Of a stretch of DNA of 64,000 bases, positions 49,788 through 58,536 are shown piece by piece. Made by a program: the position numbers and the translations under genes. The stretch covers positions 1,364,001-1,428,000 of the forward strand of contig CBDCTY010000002.1 of assembly GCA_965222445.1 (NCBI GenBank), written 5' to 3'. The stretch's first letter is position 1. Each line of letters starts with the position of its first letter. This DNA comes from GCA-958296115 sp965222445. GTDB lineage: Bacteria; Chloroflexota; Dehalococcoidia; Lucifugimonadales; CAJWER01. The notes under the pieces were generated by a model, which worked only from the letters and a program-made list of their open reading frames with translations, ran no database searches and was not told the origin of the DNA.

Positions 49788-50648
49788 ATGGGTACCGTCA
49801 AGACCATGCTGACTCTGCCGTATCCGGTCTCGCTCCGCAGCACCGTACGGTCACACGGGTGGGTCAGCCTCGCGCCCTGGGGCTGGGACGACTCAGCCTG
49901 TGTGCTATGGAGGAGGGACATGCTGTCGTCGGGGCGGATAGCCCGAGTCCAGGCAACTCAGCCGGAGGCCGGCCTGATCGAGGTCGCCGTCGAGGGCGAC
50001 AGTCTCTCTGAAAGCGACGTGGACGAGGCGACGGACCTCGTGAAGCGCTGGCTCTCGCTGGACTGGGACCCCACCGGAGCCATGGCCGCGGCCCACGAGG
50101 CCGATCCAGCGGCGGCCGAGACTATCGAGAGCGGAGGCGGCAGGCTCCTCAGGTGCAGCACCTTCTACGAAGACTTCGTAAAGACGGTCTGCACGATCCA
50201 GATCGCGTGGTCCGGGAGCCAGCGAATGGTCGCCGCCCTTGTCGAGGCCGGCGACGGCCTATTCCCCACCCCCACCAGGGTCCTTGAACTGGGGGACGCC
50301 GGGCTGCGGGAGCTCGGGACTGGCTTCAGGGCAAGGGCGCTTGCCGATGGGACCGAGACGATGCTCGACCGCGGCCTGATCGACGAGGCAGGACGGGCCG
50401 TTGCCGGACCAGTCCCCTACGACGACTTGATCGCGTTGTGGGGGATCGGCCCCTACGCGGCGGGGCACATGGCCGTACTGCAGCACGACTTCAGCCGCAT
50501 ACCCGTAGACTCAGAGGTCACCACCTACTGCCGCGACCGGTACGGCATCGGGCCGGGGGAGATCGACGCGCACTTCGAACCCTGGGGTGACTTCCGCTTC
50601 CTGGGCTACCGGCTCACGAAGAACGCGTTTCTGGGTCGTGACAAGTAG
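49788..50648 (+). CDS. DNA glycosylase of the HhH-GPD superfamily (AlkA/OGG-like)
   Basis: 286 residues. The helix-hairpin-helix LIALWGIGPYAAGHMAVLQH is followed by the catalytic aspartate in SRIPVDSEV, as in the family. The N-terminal part (PYPVSLRSTVRSHGWVSLAP) resembles the beta domain. TFYEDFVKTVCTIQIAW parallels the P.E.....ISQ helix. It would remove damaged bases. No iron-sulfur cysteines are present at the C-terminus. Confidence 0.82.
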   Translation: MGTVKTMLTLPYPVSLRSTVRSHGWVSLAPWGWDDSACVLWRRDMLSSGRIARVQATQPEAGLIEVAVEGDSLSESDVDEATDLVKRWLSLDWDPTGAMAAAHEADPAAAETIESGGGRLLRCSTFYEDFVKTVCTIQIAWSGSQRMVAALVEAGDGLFPTPTRVLELGDAGLRELGTGFRARALADGTETMLDRGLIDEAGRAVAGPVPYDDLIALWGIGPYAAGHMAVLQHDFSRIPVDSEVTTYCRDRYGIGPGEIDAHFEPWGDFRFLGYRLTKNAFLGRDK

Positions 50649-50722
50649 GGCGAGCTTCGAGGCCTCGTCATCTTTTTCGCGCTCCCCAGTACTGAGCGCA
50701 CAGCGCCAATGGCAGACAGCTT

Positions 50723-51142
50723 CTACGTCCTGAAGGGGTTCTGGATGGTCAGGGACTGGACTCGCTGGCCGTGCTGGAGGTCTTCGCTGTAGAGCTGGGT
50801 GCAGCCTGACTGGATGGCTCCGGCGACGATCATCGAGTCGTAGAAGCTGAACCCGTACCTGGCGCGGACCTCCAAGCCCTGCATGTGCAGGTCCATGCTT
50901 GGGTGGACCGTCCAGAGGGGCGCGAGGATGTCTGCCAGAAGGGTGCGTGAGTCGTCCTCCGCGAATCCCAGCTTCCTGATAGCGACATTCAGGGTTTCCT
51001 GAACGACCTGGTAGCTGATGCACCCTGTCCCCCTGGAGAGGCTGCGCTGGACCAGCTCCTCGGCCCGCCGGCGCTTGAAGTCGTCGGAGCCGTCGAGCAT
51101 GTACACGAAGATGTTCGTGTCCAGGAAGTCCTCAGCGCTCAT
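50723..51142 (-). CDS. VapC-type PIN-domain toxin
   Basis: 139 residues with the PIN acidic set: FLDTNIFVYM (Asp), a Glu in VVQETLNVAI, and FSFYDSMIVAGAI (Asp), then LYSEDLQHG. It is a probable RNase toxin. It overlaps the antitoxin gene by 11 bases, so the two are co-translated. Confidence 0.85.
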   Translation of the reverse strand: MSAEDFLDTNIFVYMLDGSDDFKRRRAEELVQRSLSRGTGCISYQVVQETLNVAIRKLGFAEDDSRTLLADILAPLWTVHPSMDLHMQGLEVRARYGFSFYDSMIVAGAIQSGCTQLYSEDLQHGQRVQSLTIQNPFRT

Positions 51143-51353
51143 TCATCTCGTCCCTGGTGAACTTGCGCCCGCCCGTGTTGTACCTGGCCTGCAGCTCCCG
51201 CACGGCGCTCATGGCGCGTGTCGCCTGCTGCTGGCGGGCGTACTCCTCCAGCCACCGCCGGAACTCGGCATTCAGGGTGGTGTTCTCCGACGAAGCGCGC
51301 TCGCGCGCCGCGTCTATCAGGCCCGCGTCCGCACTAAGGGTAACGTTCCGCAT
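51132..51353 (-). CDS. VapB-like antitoxin
   Basis: 73 residues, starting MRNVTLSADAGLIDAARERA, a ribbon-helix-helix-type N-terminus, then a helical toxin-binding tail rich in Arg/Glu. GAGGTGAGAC precedes the ATG. A promoter with direct repeats lies 27 bases upstream. Confidence 0.8.
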   Translation of the reverse strand: MRNVTLSADAGLIDAARERASSENTTLNAEFRRWLEEYARQQQATRAMSAVRELQARYNTGGRKFTRDEMNER

Positions 51354-51379
51354 GTCTCACCTCGCAACACCATCACAGC

Positions 51380-51407
51380 CGTATAGTGTACACAGACTAG
51401 TGTACAA
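51380..51407 (-). promoter_or_regulatory. VapBC promoter overlapped by direct repeats
   Basis: On the reverse strand TTGTAC (51402-51407), 16 bases, then TATACG (51380-51385). On the forward strand TAGTGTACA occurs at 51384-51392 and 51398-51406, covering both promoter boxes at a 14-base period. These are likely binding sites for the RHH antitoxin. Confidence 0.5.
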
Positions 51408-51536
51408 CAAACACTATGCAGTGCGCAATATCACTAGGCCAGGGGGTATTCTCAACGCGGGCAGGCCATGAGAAGTGGGGGGCCTCAACGGCCTTCTGGG
51501 ATTCCACGCCATACCTGATCATCAGGAAATGGGAGG

Positions 51537-51690
51537 TGGATTCCCGCCCCCGCCTTCGCGGGGGCAGGCTCTGCGCGGGAATCACCATGGCCTTGCCAGG
51601 CCACATAAGGGTATGAAAATGGCGGCGGTTTCCCCGTCGTCACTCCCGCTCTAAGCCAATGGCCGGGGATGGATTCCCGCTTTCGCGGGA
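51537..51690. repeat. Repeat-rich spacer downstream of carB
   Basis: Holds ATTCCCGCCCCCGCCTTCGC followed by GGGGGCAGGCTCTGCGCGGGAA, a nested palindrome, and a second short REP (GGATTCCCGCTTTCGCGGGA) at about 51.67 kb. I see no gene between the VapBC promoter and the end of carB. Confidence 0.6.
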
Positions 51691-51784
51691 ACGACGGTGT
51701 GGGGGCGTGCGGTTCATTTTCATGGTAATGACGGGCTGGGCGGCCTGCGTCTTTGGAGAAAACCGGGCCAGTGCGTGTCCGGCG

Positions 51785-54700
51785 CTAGCCGTTGCGGTAG
51801 GACGGAAGGGGCTTGACGCTGTAGGTGTCGGCGCCGCTGGCGAGGCCCGCGACGGCGGCCCGTGCCGTGTCCAGCCAGGTGAAGCAGGGGATGCGCCGCT
51901 CCGTGGCTGCGCGCCGGATGTGGAAGCCGTCCTGCAGCACCTCGCGGTCGCCCGTGACGGTGTTCACCACTGCGTCGACCGTGCCGTCCACGATCACGTC
52001 CACCACGTTGGGGCGGCTCTCGGACAGGCGCTTGGGTACGGGCGTCACGGGGAGCCCGAGCTCCCGGATCATCGCGGCGGTGCCCTCTGTCGCATAGAAG
52101 GCGTACCCGAGCTCGTGCAGCTCGCGGACCATCTCCACGGCGTCGGGCTTGTGCCGGTCCGCGATGCTAAGCAGGATCGCCCCCTTCGGCGGAAGCATCA
52201 GCCCGGCGGCCATCAGCGCCTTCGCCAGCGCGGGGCCGAACTCCCTGTCGATGCCCATCACCTCGCCCGTCGACTTCATCTCAGGGCCCAGGTACGTGTC
52301 GACGCCGGCCAGCTTAGACATCGAGAAGACGGGCGCCTTAACGCCGACCAGCTTCTGGCGAGGCCATAGCCCGCCCCGGTAGCCCTGCTCTCGCAGCGTC
52401 CGGCCCAGCATCGCGTTGATCGCAAGCCGCACCATCGGCACGCCCGTCACCTTCGAGATGAACGGGATTGTCCTGCTCGACCTGGGGTTCACCTCCAGGA
52501 CGTAGACCTCCGTGTGGCGATCCGGCCCGTTGTTGCTGCCGGGGCTCCGGTAGGCCCCCCCGCCAACGACCACGTACTGGATATTCATCAGGCCCCGGAC
52601 GCCGAGCTCGATGCCGATGCGCGTGGTGTAGTCGACGATCGTGTCGACCTCCTCCTCGCTCAGCGTTAGCCCCGGGTAGATCGCCATCGAGTCGCCGCTG
52701 TGTACCCCGGCGCGCTCGACATGCTCCATGATTCCGGGGATCAGCACCGATTCGCCGTCGCACACGGCATCCACCTCCACCTCACGTCCCTCGAAGTACT
52801 TGTCGATGAGCACTCGGCGCCCCTCGCCGGCCGCCAGCGCCTCGCCCATGAAGCGCCCCAGCTCGCCGGGGTTCTGGACGATCTCCATCGCCCTGCCGCC
52901 CAGAACGTAGCTCGGCCTCACGAGGATGGGGTACCCGACGGTGTCGGCGACGTTCAGTGCCTGCTCCAGGTCCGCCACGGCCGCCCCCGGCGGGTTCGGA
53001 ATGCCGACGCGGGCCAGGAACTCCTCGAAGAGGTGGCGGTCGGAGGCCGTGTCTATCGAGCGGGCCGTAGAGCCCAGAATCGGCAGCCCGGAGGACGCGA
53101 ACGACTGGGACAGGTTGATCGCGGTCTGGCCGCCGAACTGCACGACCGACGGCGGCGCCTCTTCCTCCCCCGAAGCGGTAATGGTGGACTCGTTCTCGAT
53201 GATGTCGCGCAGGCTCTCGGAGTCGAGGGGCTCGAAGTAGAGCCGGTCGCTGGTGTCGAAGTCCGTGGAAACGGTCTCCGGATTCGAGTTCACCAGGATG
53301 CTCTTCAGCCCGGCCTGCTGCAACGCCCACGCTGCGTGGACGGAGCAGTAGTCGAACTCGATCCCCTGGCCGATGCGTATGGGGCCGCTGCCCACGACGA
53401 CGGCCTTCCTGCCGGCGAGCGGCTGGGCCTCATTCTCCTGCTCGTAGGTGCTGTAGAAGTAGGGAGTCTCGGCCTCGAATTCCGCAGCGCACGTGTCGAC
53501 CATCTTGTACACGGGCCGTAGGCCCAGTTCCTTGCGGAGCTTCCTCACGGCCTCCTCTGTCCGGTCCGTCAGCACGCCGATATTCTCGTCGGAGAAGCCC
53601 GTCCGCTTGGCGTCTCTCAGGAGGCCTGGGGTCAGCGTCTCGGAGAGGAGCCTGGCCTCGGTCGATGTGATCTTTTCGAACGCGCGGGTGAACCAGGGGT
53701 CCACCCCCGTCGTTCGGGAGAGCTCCTCCGGGCTGACTCCGCGCCTGAGCCCGGACAGCAGCGCCCAGAGGCGCTCGTCGTTGGGGTGCAGGGGCAGCCG
53801 CGGGAGCGGACCGCGACCGTTGCCGCGCCATTTTGGGTCTTCCCACAGCACGGACCGCCCGGTGATCTCCAGCGAACGGACGGCCTTCTGGAACGCCGCC
53901 TCGAAGGTCCGGTCGACCGCCATCACCTCGCCGGTCGCCTTCATCTGGGTCCCGACGCTCCGGTCTCCAGCGGGGAACTTGTCGAAGGGCCAGCGCGGTA
54001 TCTTCACCACGCAGTAGTCGAGGGCCGGCTCGAACGCCGCAACCGTTCGGCGCGTCACGGCGTTCGGTATCTCGTCGAGCCGCCGTCCCGCGGCTATCTT
54101 GGCCGCCACGCGGGCGATGGGGTACCCCGTCGCCTTGCTCGCCAGCGCCGAGCTGCGGCTGACCCTGGGGTTCACCTCGATGACGTAGTATTCGCCCTCT
54201 CTTCCGCCTCCGCCGGGCAGCGTAGGGGCGACCACATCGCCCGGCGCCAGGGCGAACTGGATGTTGCAGCCCCCCTCGATCCCCAGCGCGCGGATGATCT
54301 TGAGGCTCGCCGACCGGAGGGCCTGGTACTCCTTGTCGCTCAGGGTCTGGCTGGGTGCGACGACGATGCTGTCGCCGGTGTGGACGCCCATGGGGTCGAG
54401 GTTCTCCATGTTGCAGATGGTGATGCAGCTGTCCGAGGCGTCGCGCATCACCTCGTACTCGATCTCCTTCCACCCGACGAGGGAGCGTTCGAGGAGGACC
54501 TGGTCGATGGGGCTGGCAGCCAGCCCGCCCGCGGTTATCGTCTCGAACTCGTCCTCCGTAGACGCGATGCCGCCTCCCGTGCCGCCCAGGGTGTACGCCG
54601 GACGGACGACCAGCGGCAGGCCCATCTCACGGACGACCCGGCGCGCCTCGTCCATCGAGCCGACGGTTGAGCTGGGCGGCACGGGCTCGCCGATGTCGAT

Positions 54701-55108
54701 GAGGAGCTGCCGGAAGCGGTCCCTGTCCTCGGCGTCCTTGATGGCCTTCAGCGGCGTGCCGAGCAGGCGAACGCCGTATCGTTCGAGGACCCCGGCCTCG
54801 TCCAGGTCGACCGCAAGGTTGAGCCCGGTCTGGCCGCCCAGGGTCGGCAGAATCCCGCCGGGCCGCTCGGCCGCTATGACGCGCTCCAGCACCTCGACGG
54901 TGAGCGGCTCGATGTAGACGACATCGGCAATGTCCTCGTCGGTCATGATGGTCGCAGGGTTGGAGTTGACGAGCACCGTGGTCACGCCCTCCTCCCGGAG
55001 GGCCCTGCACGCCTGGGTGCCCGCGTAGTCGAACTCGGCCGCCTGCCCGATGACAATGGGCCCGGAGCCGATCACCAGGACCTTTTCAGGCTTGGTATTG
55101 GGGCTCAT
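51785..55108 (-). CDS. carB: Carbamoyl-phosphate synthase large subunit
   Basis: 1107 residues, full length. Two homologous halves each start with a KVLVIGSGPIVIGQAAEFDY- or KAVVVGSGPIRIGQGIEFDY-type segment and contain an ATP-grasp domain (GGTGGGIAST in the first, VEVDAVCDG in the second). The C-terminal MGS-like regulatory domain follows (LLSIADRHKPDAVEMVRELH). It makes carbamoyl phosphate from bicarbonate, ATP and ammonia delivered by CarA. It is the last gene of the pyr operon and is separated from carA by two toxin-antitoxin segments. Its ATG overlaps the stop of a truncated toxin gene. Confidence 0.96.
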   Translation of the reverse strand: MSPNTKPEKVLVIGSGPIVIGQAAEFDYAGTQACRALREEGVTTVLVNSNPATIMTDEDIADVVYIEPLTVEVLERVIAAERPGGILPTLGGQTGLNLAVDLDEAGVLERYGVRLLGTPLKAIKDAEDRDRFRQLLIDIGEPVPPSSTVGSMDEARRVVREMGLPLVVRPAYTLGGTGGGIASTEDEFETITAGGLAASPIDQVLLERSLVGWKEIEYEVMRDASDSCITICNMENLDPMGVHTGDSIVVAPSQTLSDKEYQALRSASLKIIRALGIEGGCNIQFALAPGDVVAPTLPGGGGREGEYYVIEVNPRVSRSSALASKATGYPIARVAAKIAAGRRLDEIPNAVTRRTVAAFEPALDYCVVKIPRWPFDKFPAGDRSVGTQMKATGEVMAVDRTFEAAFQKAVRSLEITGRSVLWEDPKWRGNGRGPLPRLPLHPNDERLWALLSGLRRGVSPEELSRTTGVDPWFTRAFEKITSTEARLLSETLTPGLLRDAKRTGFSDENIGVLTDRTEEAVRKLRKELGLRPVYKMVDTCAAEFEAETPYFYSTYEQENEAQPLAGRKAVVVGSGPIRIGQGIEFDYCSVHAAWALQQAGLKSILVNSNPETVSTDFDTSDRLYFEPLDSESLRDIIENESTITASGEEEAPPSVVQFGGQTAINLSQSFASSGLPILGSTARSIDTASDRHLFEEFLARVGIPNPPGAAVADLEQALNVADTVGYPILVRPSYVLGGRAMEIVQNPGELGRFMGEALAAGEGRRVLIDKYFEGREVEVDAVCDGESVLIPGIMEHVERAGVHSGDSMAIYPGLTLSEEEVDTIVDYTTRIGIELGVRGLMNIQYVVVGGGAYRSPGSNNGPDRHTEVYVLEVNPRSSRTIPFISKVTGVPMVRLAINAMLGRTLREQGYRGGLWPRQKLVGVKAPVFSMSKLAGVDTYLGPEMKSTGEVMGIDREFGPALAKALMAAGLMLPPKGAILLSIADRHKPDAVEMVRELHELGYAFYATEGTAAMIRELGLPVTPVPKRLSESRPNVVDVIVDGTVDAVVNTVTGDREVLQDGFHIRRAATERRIPCFTWLDTARAAVAGLASGADTYSVKPLPSYRNG

Positions 55109-55278
55109 GGCCGTGCCCCCGCGACAAGCCCAGCCCGGAGCAGCGATGGGAGCTCAGCGAACACGGGGCCGACCAATGCGATTTCGCGCCTGTCGAAGAG
55201 ACGCCAGAACTCGCGAGAATCCCGGGAATCGGGCGCTCTCTGCGCATTGATCCAAATCGATGTGTCAGCTATCACCAT
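55105..55278 (-). pseudogene. Truncated VapC (PIN) toxin ending at the carB start
   Basis: MVIADTSIWINAQRAPDSRD opens a PIN domain (first Asp present). The frame continues to FAELPSLLRAGLVAGARP and stops within the first codons of carB (ATGA overlap). At 57 residues it lacks the other acidic residues and should be inactive. It starts one base after the antitoxin stop. Its loss of the 3' half probably happened when the module was placed next to carB. Confidence 0.7.
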
Positions 55279-55279
55279 C

Positions 55280-55510
55280 TCATTCTCTCAACGTGTCCAG
55301 GAAACGCTCCCGCCGCAAGTCGGCTTCCCTCGTTTCATCTTGGACATCCTCGATCCGAATTCCCAGCCAGAAGTCCTTTAGCTCCCGCAGCTTCTCACGC
55401 CGCAGGTACTCCTCGGCGGCCTTGTTCAGCGCGGCGCTCTTCGACTTCTCCCCAGTCGTCTCCTGTAGTTCTTCCAGCAGTTTCCGATCAATGGTGATGG
55501 TCGTACGCAT
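55280..55510 (-). CDS. VapB-like antitoxin (partner truncated)
   Basis: 76 residues beginning MRTTITIDRKLLEELQETTG, the RHH pattern of the VapB/DUF2191 type, with GEKSKSAALNKAAEEYLRRE. The tail contains the toxin-binding part. Its toxin is broken, so the antitoxin stands as an orphan, or may act on the related pair next door. Confidence 0.8.
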   Translation of the reverse strand: MRTTITIDRKLLEELQETTGEKSKSAALNKAAEEYLRREKLRELKDFWLGIRIEDVQDETREADLRRERFLDTLRE

Positions 55511-55545
55511 CCTGCTACCTCATCATTCCATATCATCATAATCAT

Positions 55546-55642
55546 ACATCGTTACCGCGCACCATTTCAATGAACTCCGTGAAGATGTACTCGTTGTCGC
55601 GAGGCCCTGGCGACGCCTCGGAGTGGTACTGGATGCTCATGA
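55546..55642 (-). pseudogene. Duplicated 3' end of carA
   Basis: Bases 55560-55642 equal 56388-56470, the end of carA, with a single mismatch over 83 bp. In this copy the frame ends EFIEMVRGNDV and stop, while present carA ends EFIEMVSEHTK. The copy probably preserves the original carA terminus, and the toxin-antitoxin pair between the copies came in with a duplication of this segment. Confidence 0.85.
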
Positions 55643-55650
55643 GGTCTTGC

Positions 55651-56040
55651 TTAGCTGGGAAGTGAGCGGTATAGCCTCAGCTCGGGAATTCGCTCGAATG
55701 CTCCATCCAGGGTGTAGAGCGGCACGTCGTGGCGTATGGCGGCGGCGGCGATCGCTACATCCAGGTCAGTCATCGTTTCACCGGTGCGAATGAGACGGTT
55801 GCTCAGCCTCCCCGCTATCACCCAGGCCTGCTGGTCCATTTCGAGGCAATCGATGGAAACGAGGCGTTCGGCAAGGAACTCAAGCTCCTCTGGAGACCGG
55901 GCGCCTCGTAGGTACTCCATGATTACCGGCCCCGTCACCGTCGCTTCGCCTGAGGCCATTAGCGACGCCAAGTCCTTGGCTACTTCTGAGTCAGGCAGCC
56001 TCTGCGCCTGCATCAGAACGGACGACTCCACCAGGATCAT
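55651..56040 (-). CDS. VapC-type PIN-domain toxin
   Basis: 129 residues: MILVESSVLMQAQRLPDSEV, then VTGPVIMEYLRGA (Glu), MTDLDVAIAAAAI (Asp) and YTLDGAFERIPEL (Asp). The first acidic position reads VESS rather than VDSS, so Glu replaces Asp. It overlaps the antitoxin gene by one base. Located between the two carA 3' ends. Confidence 0.82.
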   Translation of the reverse strand: MILVESSVLMQAQRLPDSEVAKDLASLMASGEATVTGPVIMEYLRGARSPEELEFLAERLVSIDCLEMDQQAWVIAGRLSNRLIRTGETMTDLDVAIAAAAIRHDVPLYTLDGAFERIPELRLYRSLPS

Positions 56041-56279
56041 CAGCCGGGGCCGTCCCTCAATGAAGCGAGGTACGCCCGCTTTCGCTCCTCCAGCTCCAAC
56101 GCCTGCTCACTGTGGTCGTCAACGATGATCGTGCCCCACGAGTCGATCAACTCCTGGACGTGCTTTCGACGTATGTACTCCTTCAGGGCCGCGTTCACCG
56201 CTCTGCTCTTGCTCTTCTCTCCGGTGGCACTGACCACTGAATCGAGCAGCTTGCTGTCGATGTCAAGAGTCGTCCTCAT
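56040..56279 (-). CDS. VapB-like antitoxin
   Basis: 79 residues, MRTTLDIDSKLLDSVVSATG followed by EKSKSRAVNAALKEYIRR, an RHH antitoxin closely related to the orphan one 0.8 kb away. The two shared motifs show they are paralogues, and the antitoxins may cross-react. Confidence 0.82.
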   Translation of the reverse strand: MRTTLDIDSKLLDSVVSATGEKSKSRAVNAALKEYIRRKHVQELIDSWGTIIVDDHSEQALELEERKRAYLASLRDGPG

Positions 56280-56369
56280 CCAGCGGCATGTCCCTTCTGT
56301 GCTTCAATGAGCACCATTATTGAGCATCACTATAACACATCTTGTGGCCGTGCGCTTCCATGACGCACT

Positions 56370-57473
56370 TTACTTTGTGTGTTCCGACACCATTTCAATG
56401 AACTCCGTGAAGATGTACTCGTTGTCGCGCGGCCCTGGCGACGCCTCGGAGTGGTACTGGATGCTCATGACCGGCAGCGACCTGTGCCTCAGTCCCTCGA
56501 CCGTGCCGTCGTTCAGGTTGACGTGGCTGACCTCCAGATCGGCGGGAAGGCTGTCCGGGTCGACGGCGTAGCCGTGGTTCTGCGCCGTGATGTGCACGAG
56601 ACCGGTGCGGTTGTCGCGCACGGGGTGGTTCCCGCCGCGGTGGCCGAACTTCAGCTTGTAGTTGCGCCCGCCGAAGGCCCGCGCGATCACCTGGTTGCCC
56701 AGGCATATGCCGAGCATGGGCGCCCTGCCGGCGAGCCCTCTGGCCGTCTCGACGGCGTAGTCGAGCAGCTCCGGGTCGCCCGGCCCGGGCGACATGACGA
56801 CGCCGTCGGGGCTCAGGTCGAGCACGTCCTCTGCGGACGTGCCCGCTGGTACGGCCACCACCTCGCATCCGTGTGACTTCAGGATGCGCAGGATGTTGTA
56901 CTTCAGCCCGCAGTCGTCCACCACGATACGCGGTCCGGCTGCCGTAGACTGGGGCGCGGCGGGCTTGTCCCAGTCGTAGCGAGCCTCAGTCGTCACCCTG
57001 GACACGAAGTCGGTGTCGTCGTAGCGCGGGTGCTCGCGCAGCCTTTCGAGGGCGTCCTCGGCCGACGCGCCCGTGGAGATGGCGCCCATCATCACCCCGC
57101 GGGTGCGGATGCGGCGGGTGACGGCGCGGGTGTCGATATCGCTGATGCCGGTCACTCCCTGGTCGGTTAGGAACTCGTCGAGGGTCGTTGTGCTGAGGGA
57201 GTGGCTCGGCCGGGGGCAGTGCCCCCGGACGGCGAATCCCGCCACCTGGACCCTGCGCGACTCGAAGTCGCGCTCGTTGATGCCGTAGTTGCCGATCAGC
57301 GGGTACGTGGGCACGACGATCTGCCCGGCGTAGGACGGGTCGGTCAGCATCTCCTGGTAGCCGGTCATCGACGTGTTGAAGACCACCTCTCCGAAGGCGT
57401 CTGATTCTGCGCCGAAGGCAAGGCCTGAATACGTGGAGCCGTCTTCCAGTACGAGATATGCGGGAGTAGGCAT
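56370..57473 (-). CDS. carA: Carbamoyl-phosphate synthase small subunit
   Basis: 367 residues. The N-terminal domain (YLVLEDGSTYSGLAFGAESD, MTGYQEMLTDPSYAGQIVV) precedes the class I glutamine amidotransferase with Cys in PMLGICLGNQVIARAFGG and the His/Glu pair in MSIQYHSEASPGP. It supplies ammonia to CarB. The last residues differ from those in the duplicated 3' end, so the C-terminus has been replaced. The start chosen is the ATG seven bases from the preceding gene's stop. Confidence 0.95.
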   Translation of the reverse strand: MPTPAYLVLEDGSTYSGLAFGAESDAFGEVVFNTSMTGYQEMLTDPSYAGQIVVPTYPLIGNYGINERDFESRRVQVAGFAVRGHCPRPSHSLSTTTLDEFLTDQGVTGISDIDTRAVTRRIRTRGVMMGAISTGASAEDALERLREHPRYDDTDFVSRVTTEARYDWDKPAAPQSTAAGPRIVVDDCGLKYNILRILKSHGCEVVAVPAGTSAEDVLDLSPDGVVMSPGPGDPELLDYAVETARGLAGRAPMLGICLGNQVIARAFGGRNYKLKFGHRGGNHPVRDNRTGLVHITAQNHGYAVDPDSLPADLEVSHVNLNDGTVEGLRHRSLPVMSIQYHSEASPGPRDNEYIFTEFIEMVSEHTK

Positions 57474-57477
57474 GGGG

Positions 57478-58524
57478 CTAGGAGGAGTCCGCCGCTTGGG
57501 CGCTGCTCTCCCAGGCTTCGTACACGGCACTCGTGAGTGCGGACAGGCGATCCCTATGGGTTTCCCACTCCGCCGAAGTAAACAGGAAGTGAACCTCCGC
57601 TTTTGGGTCTCTCAGCGGCTCCCGATCCTTCGGCCAGGTCTCGCATTGGAACTCCTCTACGGGTTGCGTAAACTCTTCCAGGCATAATGCCTTGGTCTTA
57701 GGGTAGAAAACAACCCGCACCTTCCCATCTCTAGGGTCAATGCGTGCATATGGCCGCCCCCGGAGCCTGATGCTGAGTCCATGGGTTCCAGAGCTGGTGT
57801 TGGAGCCGGGCCAAGCCTCCGTGAACATGCCCCTCACAGCCTCGAAGGTATCAACCATGCCGGAGTTCTCTACGCGTCTCGCCAGTTCCTCCCGTTTCTC
57901 CGATGTGGACAGCCTTGGCTTCCGGCGAGGCCCGGACTCTGCGGCAGCTTCCACTTCCACCTGCTTGGCAAGGAGGGTCTTGCCGTTGTATTCGAAGCCA
58001 TGGAAGGTAAGAAGTGAGATGTCCATACTGCTGTTCTCGGCGAGGAACCTCACCATCCGTTCCGTCCTATCGTTGACCCCTAGGCCGACCAGGAACATGC
58101 GCATTGGCCTAAGGGATTCTAGCCCCTCGGCCTCCGTATTCTGGGTGTACCATTCCTCGAAGTCGTCTATGCTCTCGATACCCCCTGTACCGGAATGCTC
58201 GGAGATGTGCTTTGCGAGCCCGGCATCGCTCTTGGAGTCGAGGTCGGACGCGTAGTCGATGATCTGGGCCACTGCGTCGCGCGAGAGCGTCCCGCGTTTC
58301 AACTCGAACACGACCAGCCTGCCGTCGCTGTCGACACCGAGGAGATCGAGCGGGCCACCCCCCGTTGGCGTCTGCCTGCCGACCAGCCTTAGTCCAGGAA
58401 GCAGCATGCCCGGATTCTTGACTAGCGTCTCCTCAAGGAGTTCCTCGGTATCCGTCTGGCCCCTTCTGGCCAATGGCTCGACGTTCGAGTCACCATCGAC
58501 CGACCATATCTTCACTTCATCCAT
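57478..58524 (-). CDS. NucS/DUF91-like endonuclease-domain protein
   Basis: 348 residues. The N-terminal 130 contain a PD-(D/E)XK-type core: TPTGGGPLDLLGVDSDGRLV, then VFELKRGTLSRDAVAQIIDY, the D..ExK arrangement of NucS (DUF91). The C-terminal half carries a RRKPRLSTSEKREELARRVE region and a DUF5655-like domain. It may act in mismatch or damage repair, or defence. Its place between toxin-antitoxin genes and carA suggests it came with the mobile insert. Confidence 0.7.
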   Translation of the reverse strand: MDEVKIWSVDGDSNVEPLARRGQTDTEELLEETLVKNPGMLLPGLRLVGRQTPTGGGPLDLLGVDSDGRLVVFELKRGTLSRDAVAQIIDYASDLDSKSDAGLAKHISEHSGTGGIESIDDFEEWYTQNTEAEGLESLRPMRMFLVGLGVNDRTERMVRFLAENSSMDISLLTFHGFEYNGKTLLAKQVEVEAAAESGPRRKPRLSTSEKREELARRVENSGMVDTFEAVRGMFTEAWPGSNTSSGTHGLSIRLRGRPYARIDPRDGKVRVVFYPKTKALCLEEFTQPVEEFQCETWPKDREPLRDPKAEVHFLFTSAEWETHRDRLSALTSAVYEAWESSAQAADSS

Positions 58525-58536
58525 GGCTGTCCTTTC

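Noticed and set aside
48272..49921. A 549-residue fusion including the isochorismatase
   Set aside because: Its first half is low-complexity shadow of the ThuA-like gene. The hydrolase proper begins at 49075.
52338..54473. Long reading frames antisense or frame-shifted in carB
   Set aside because: All are shadows of carB with Arg/Gly/Pro-rich translations and no motif.
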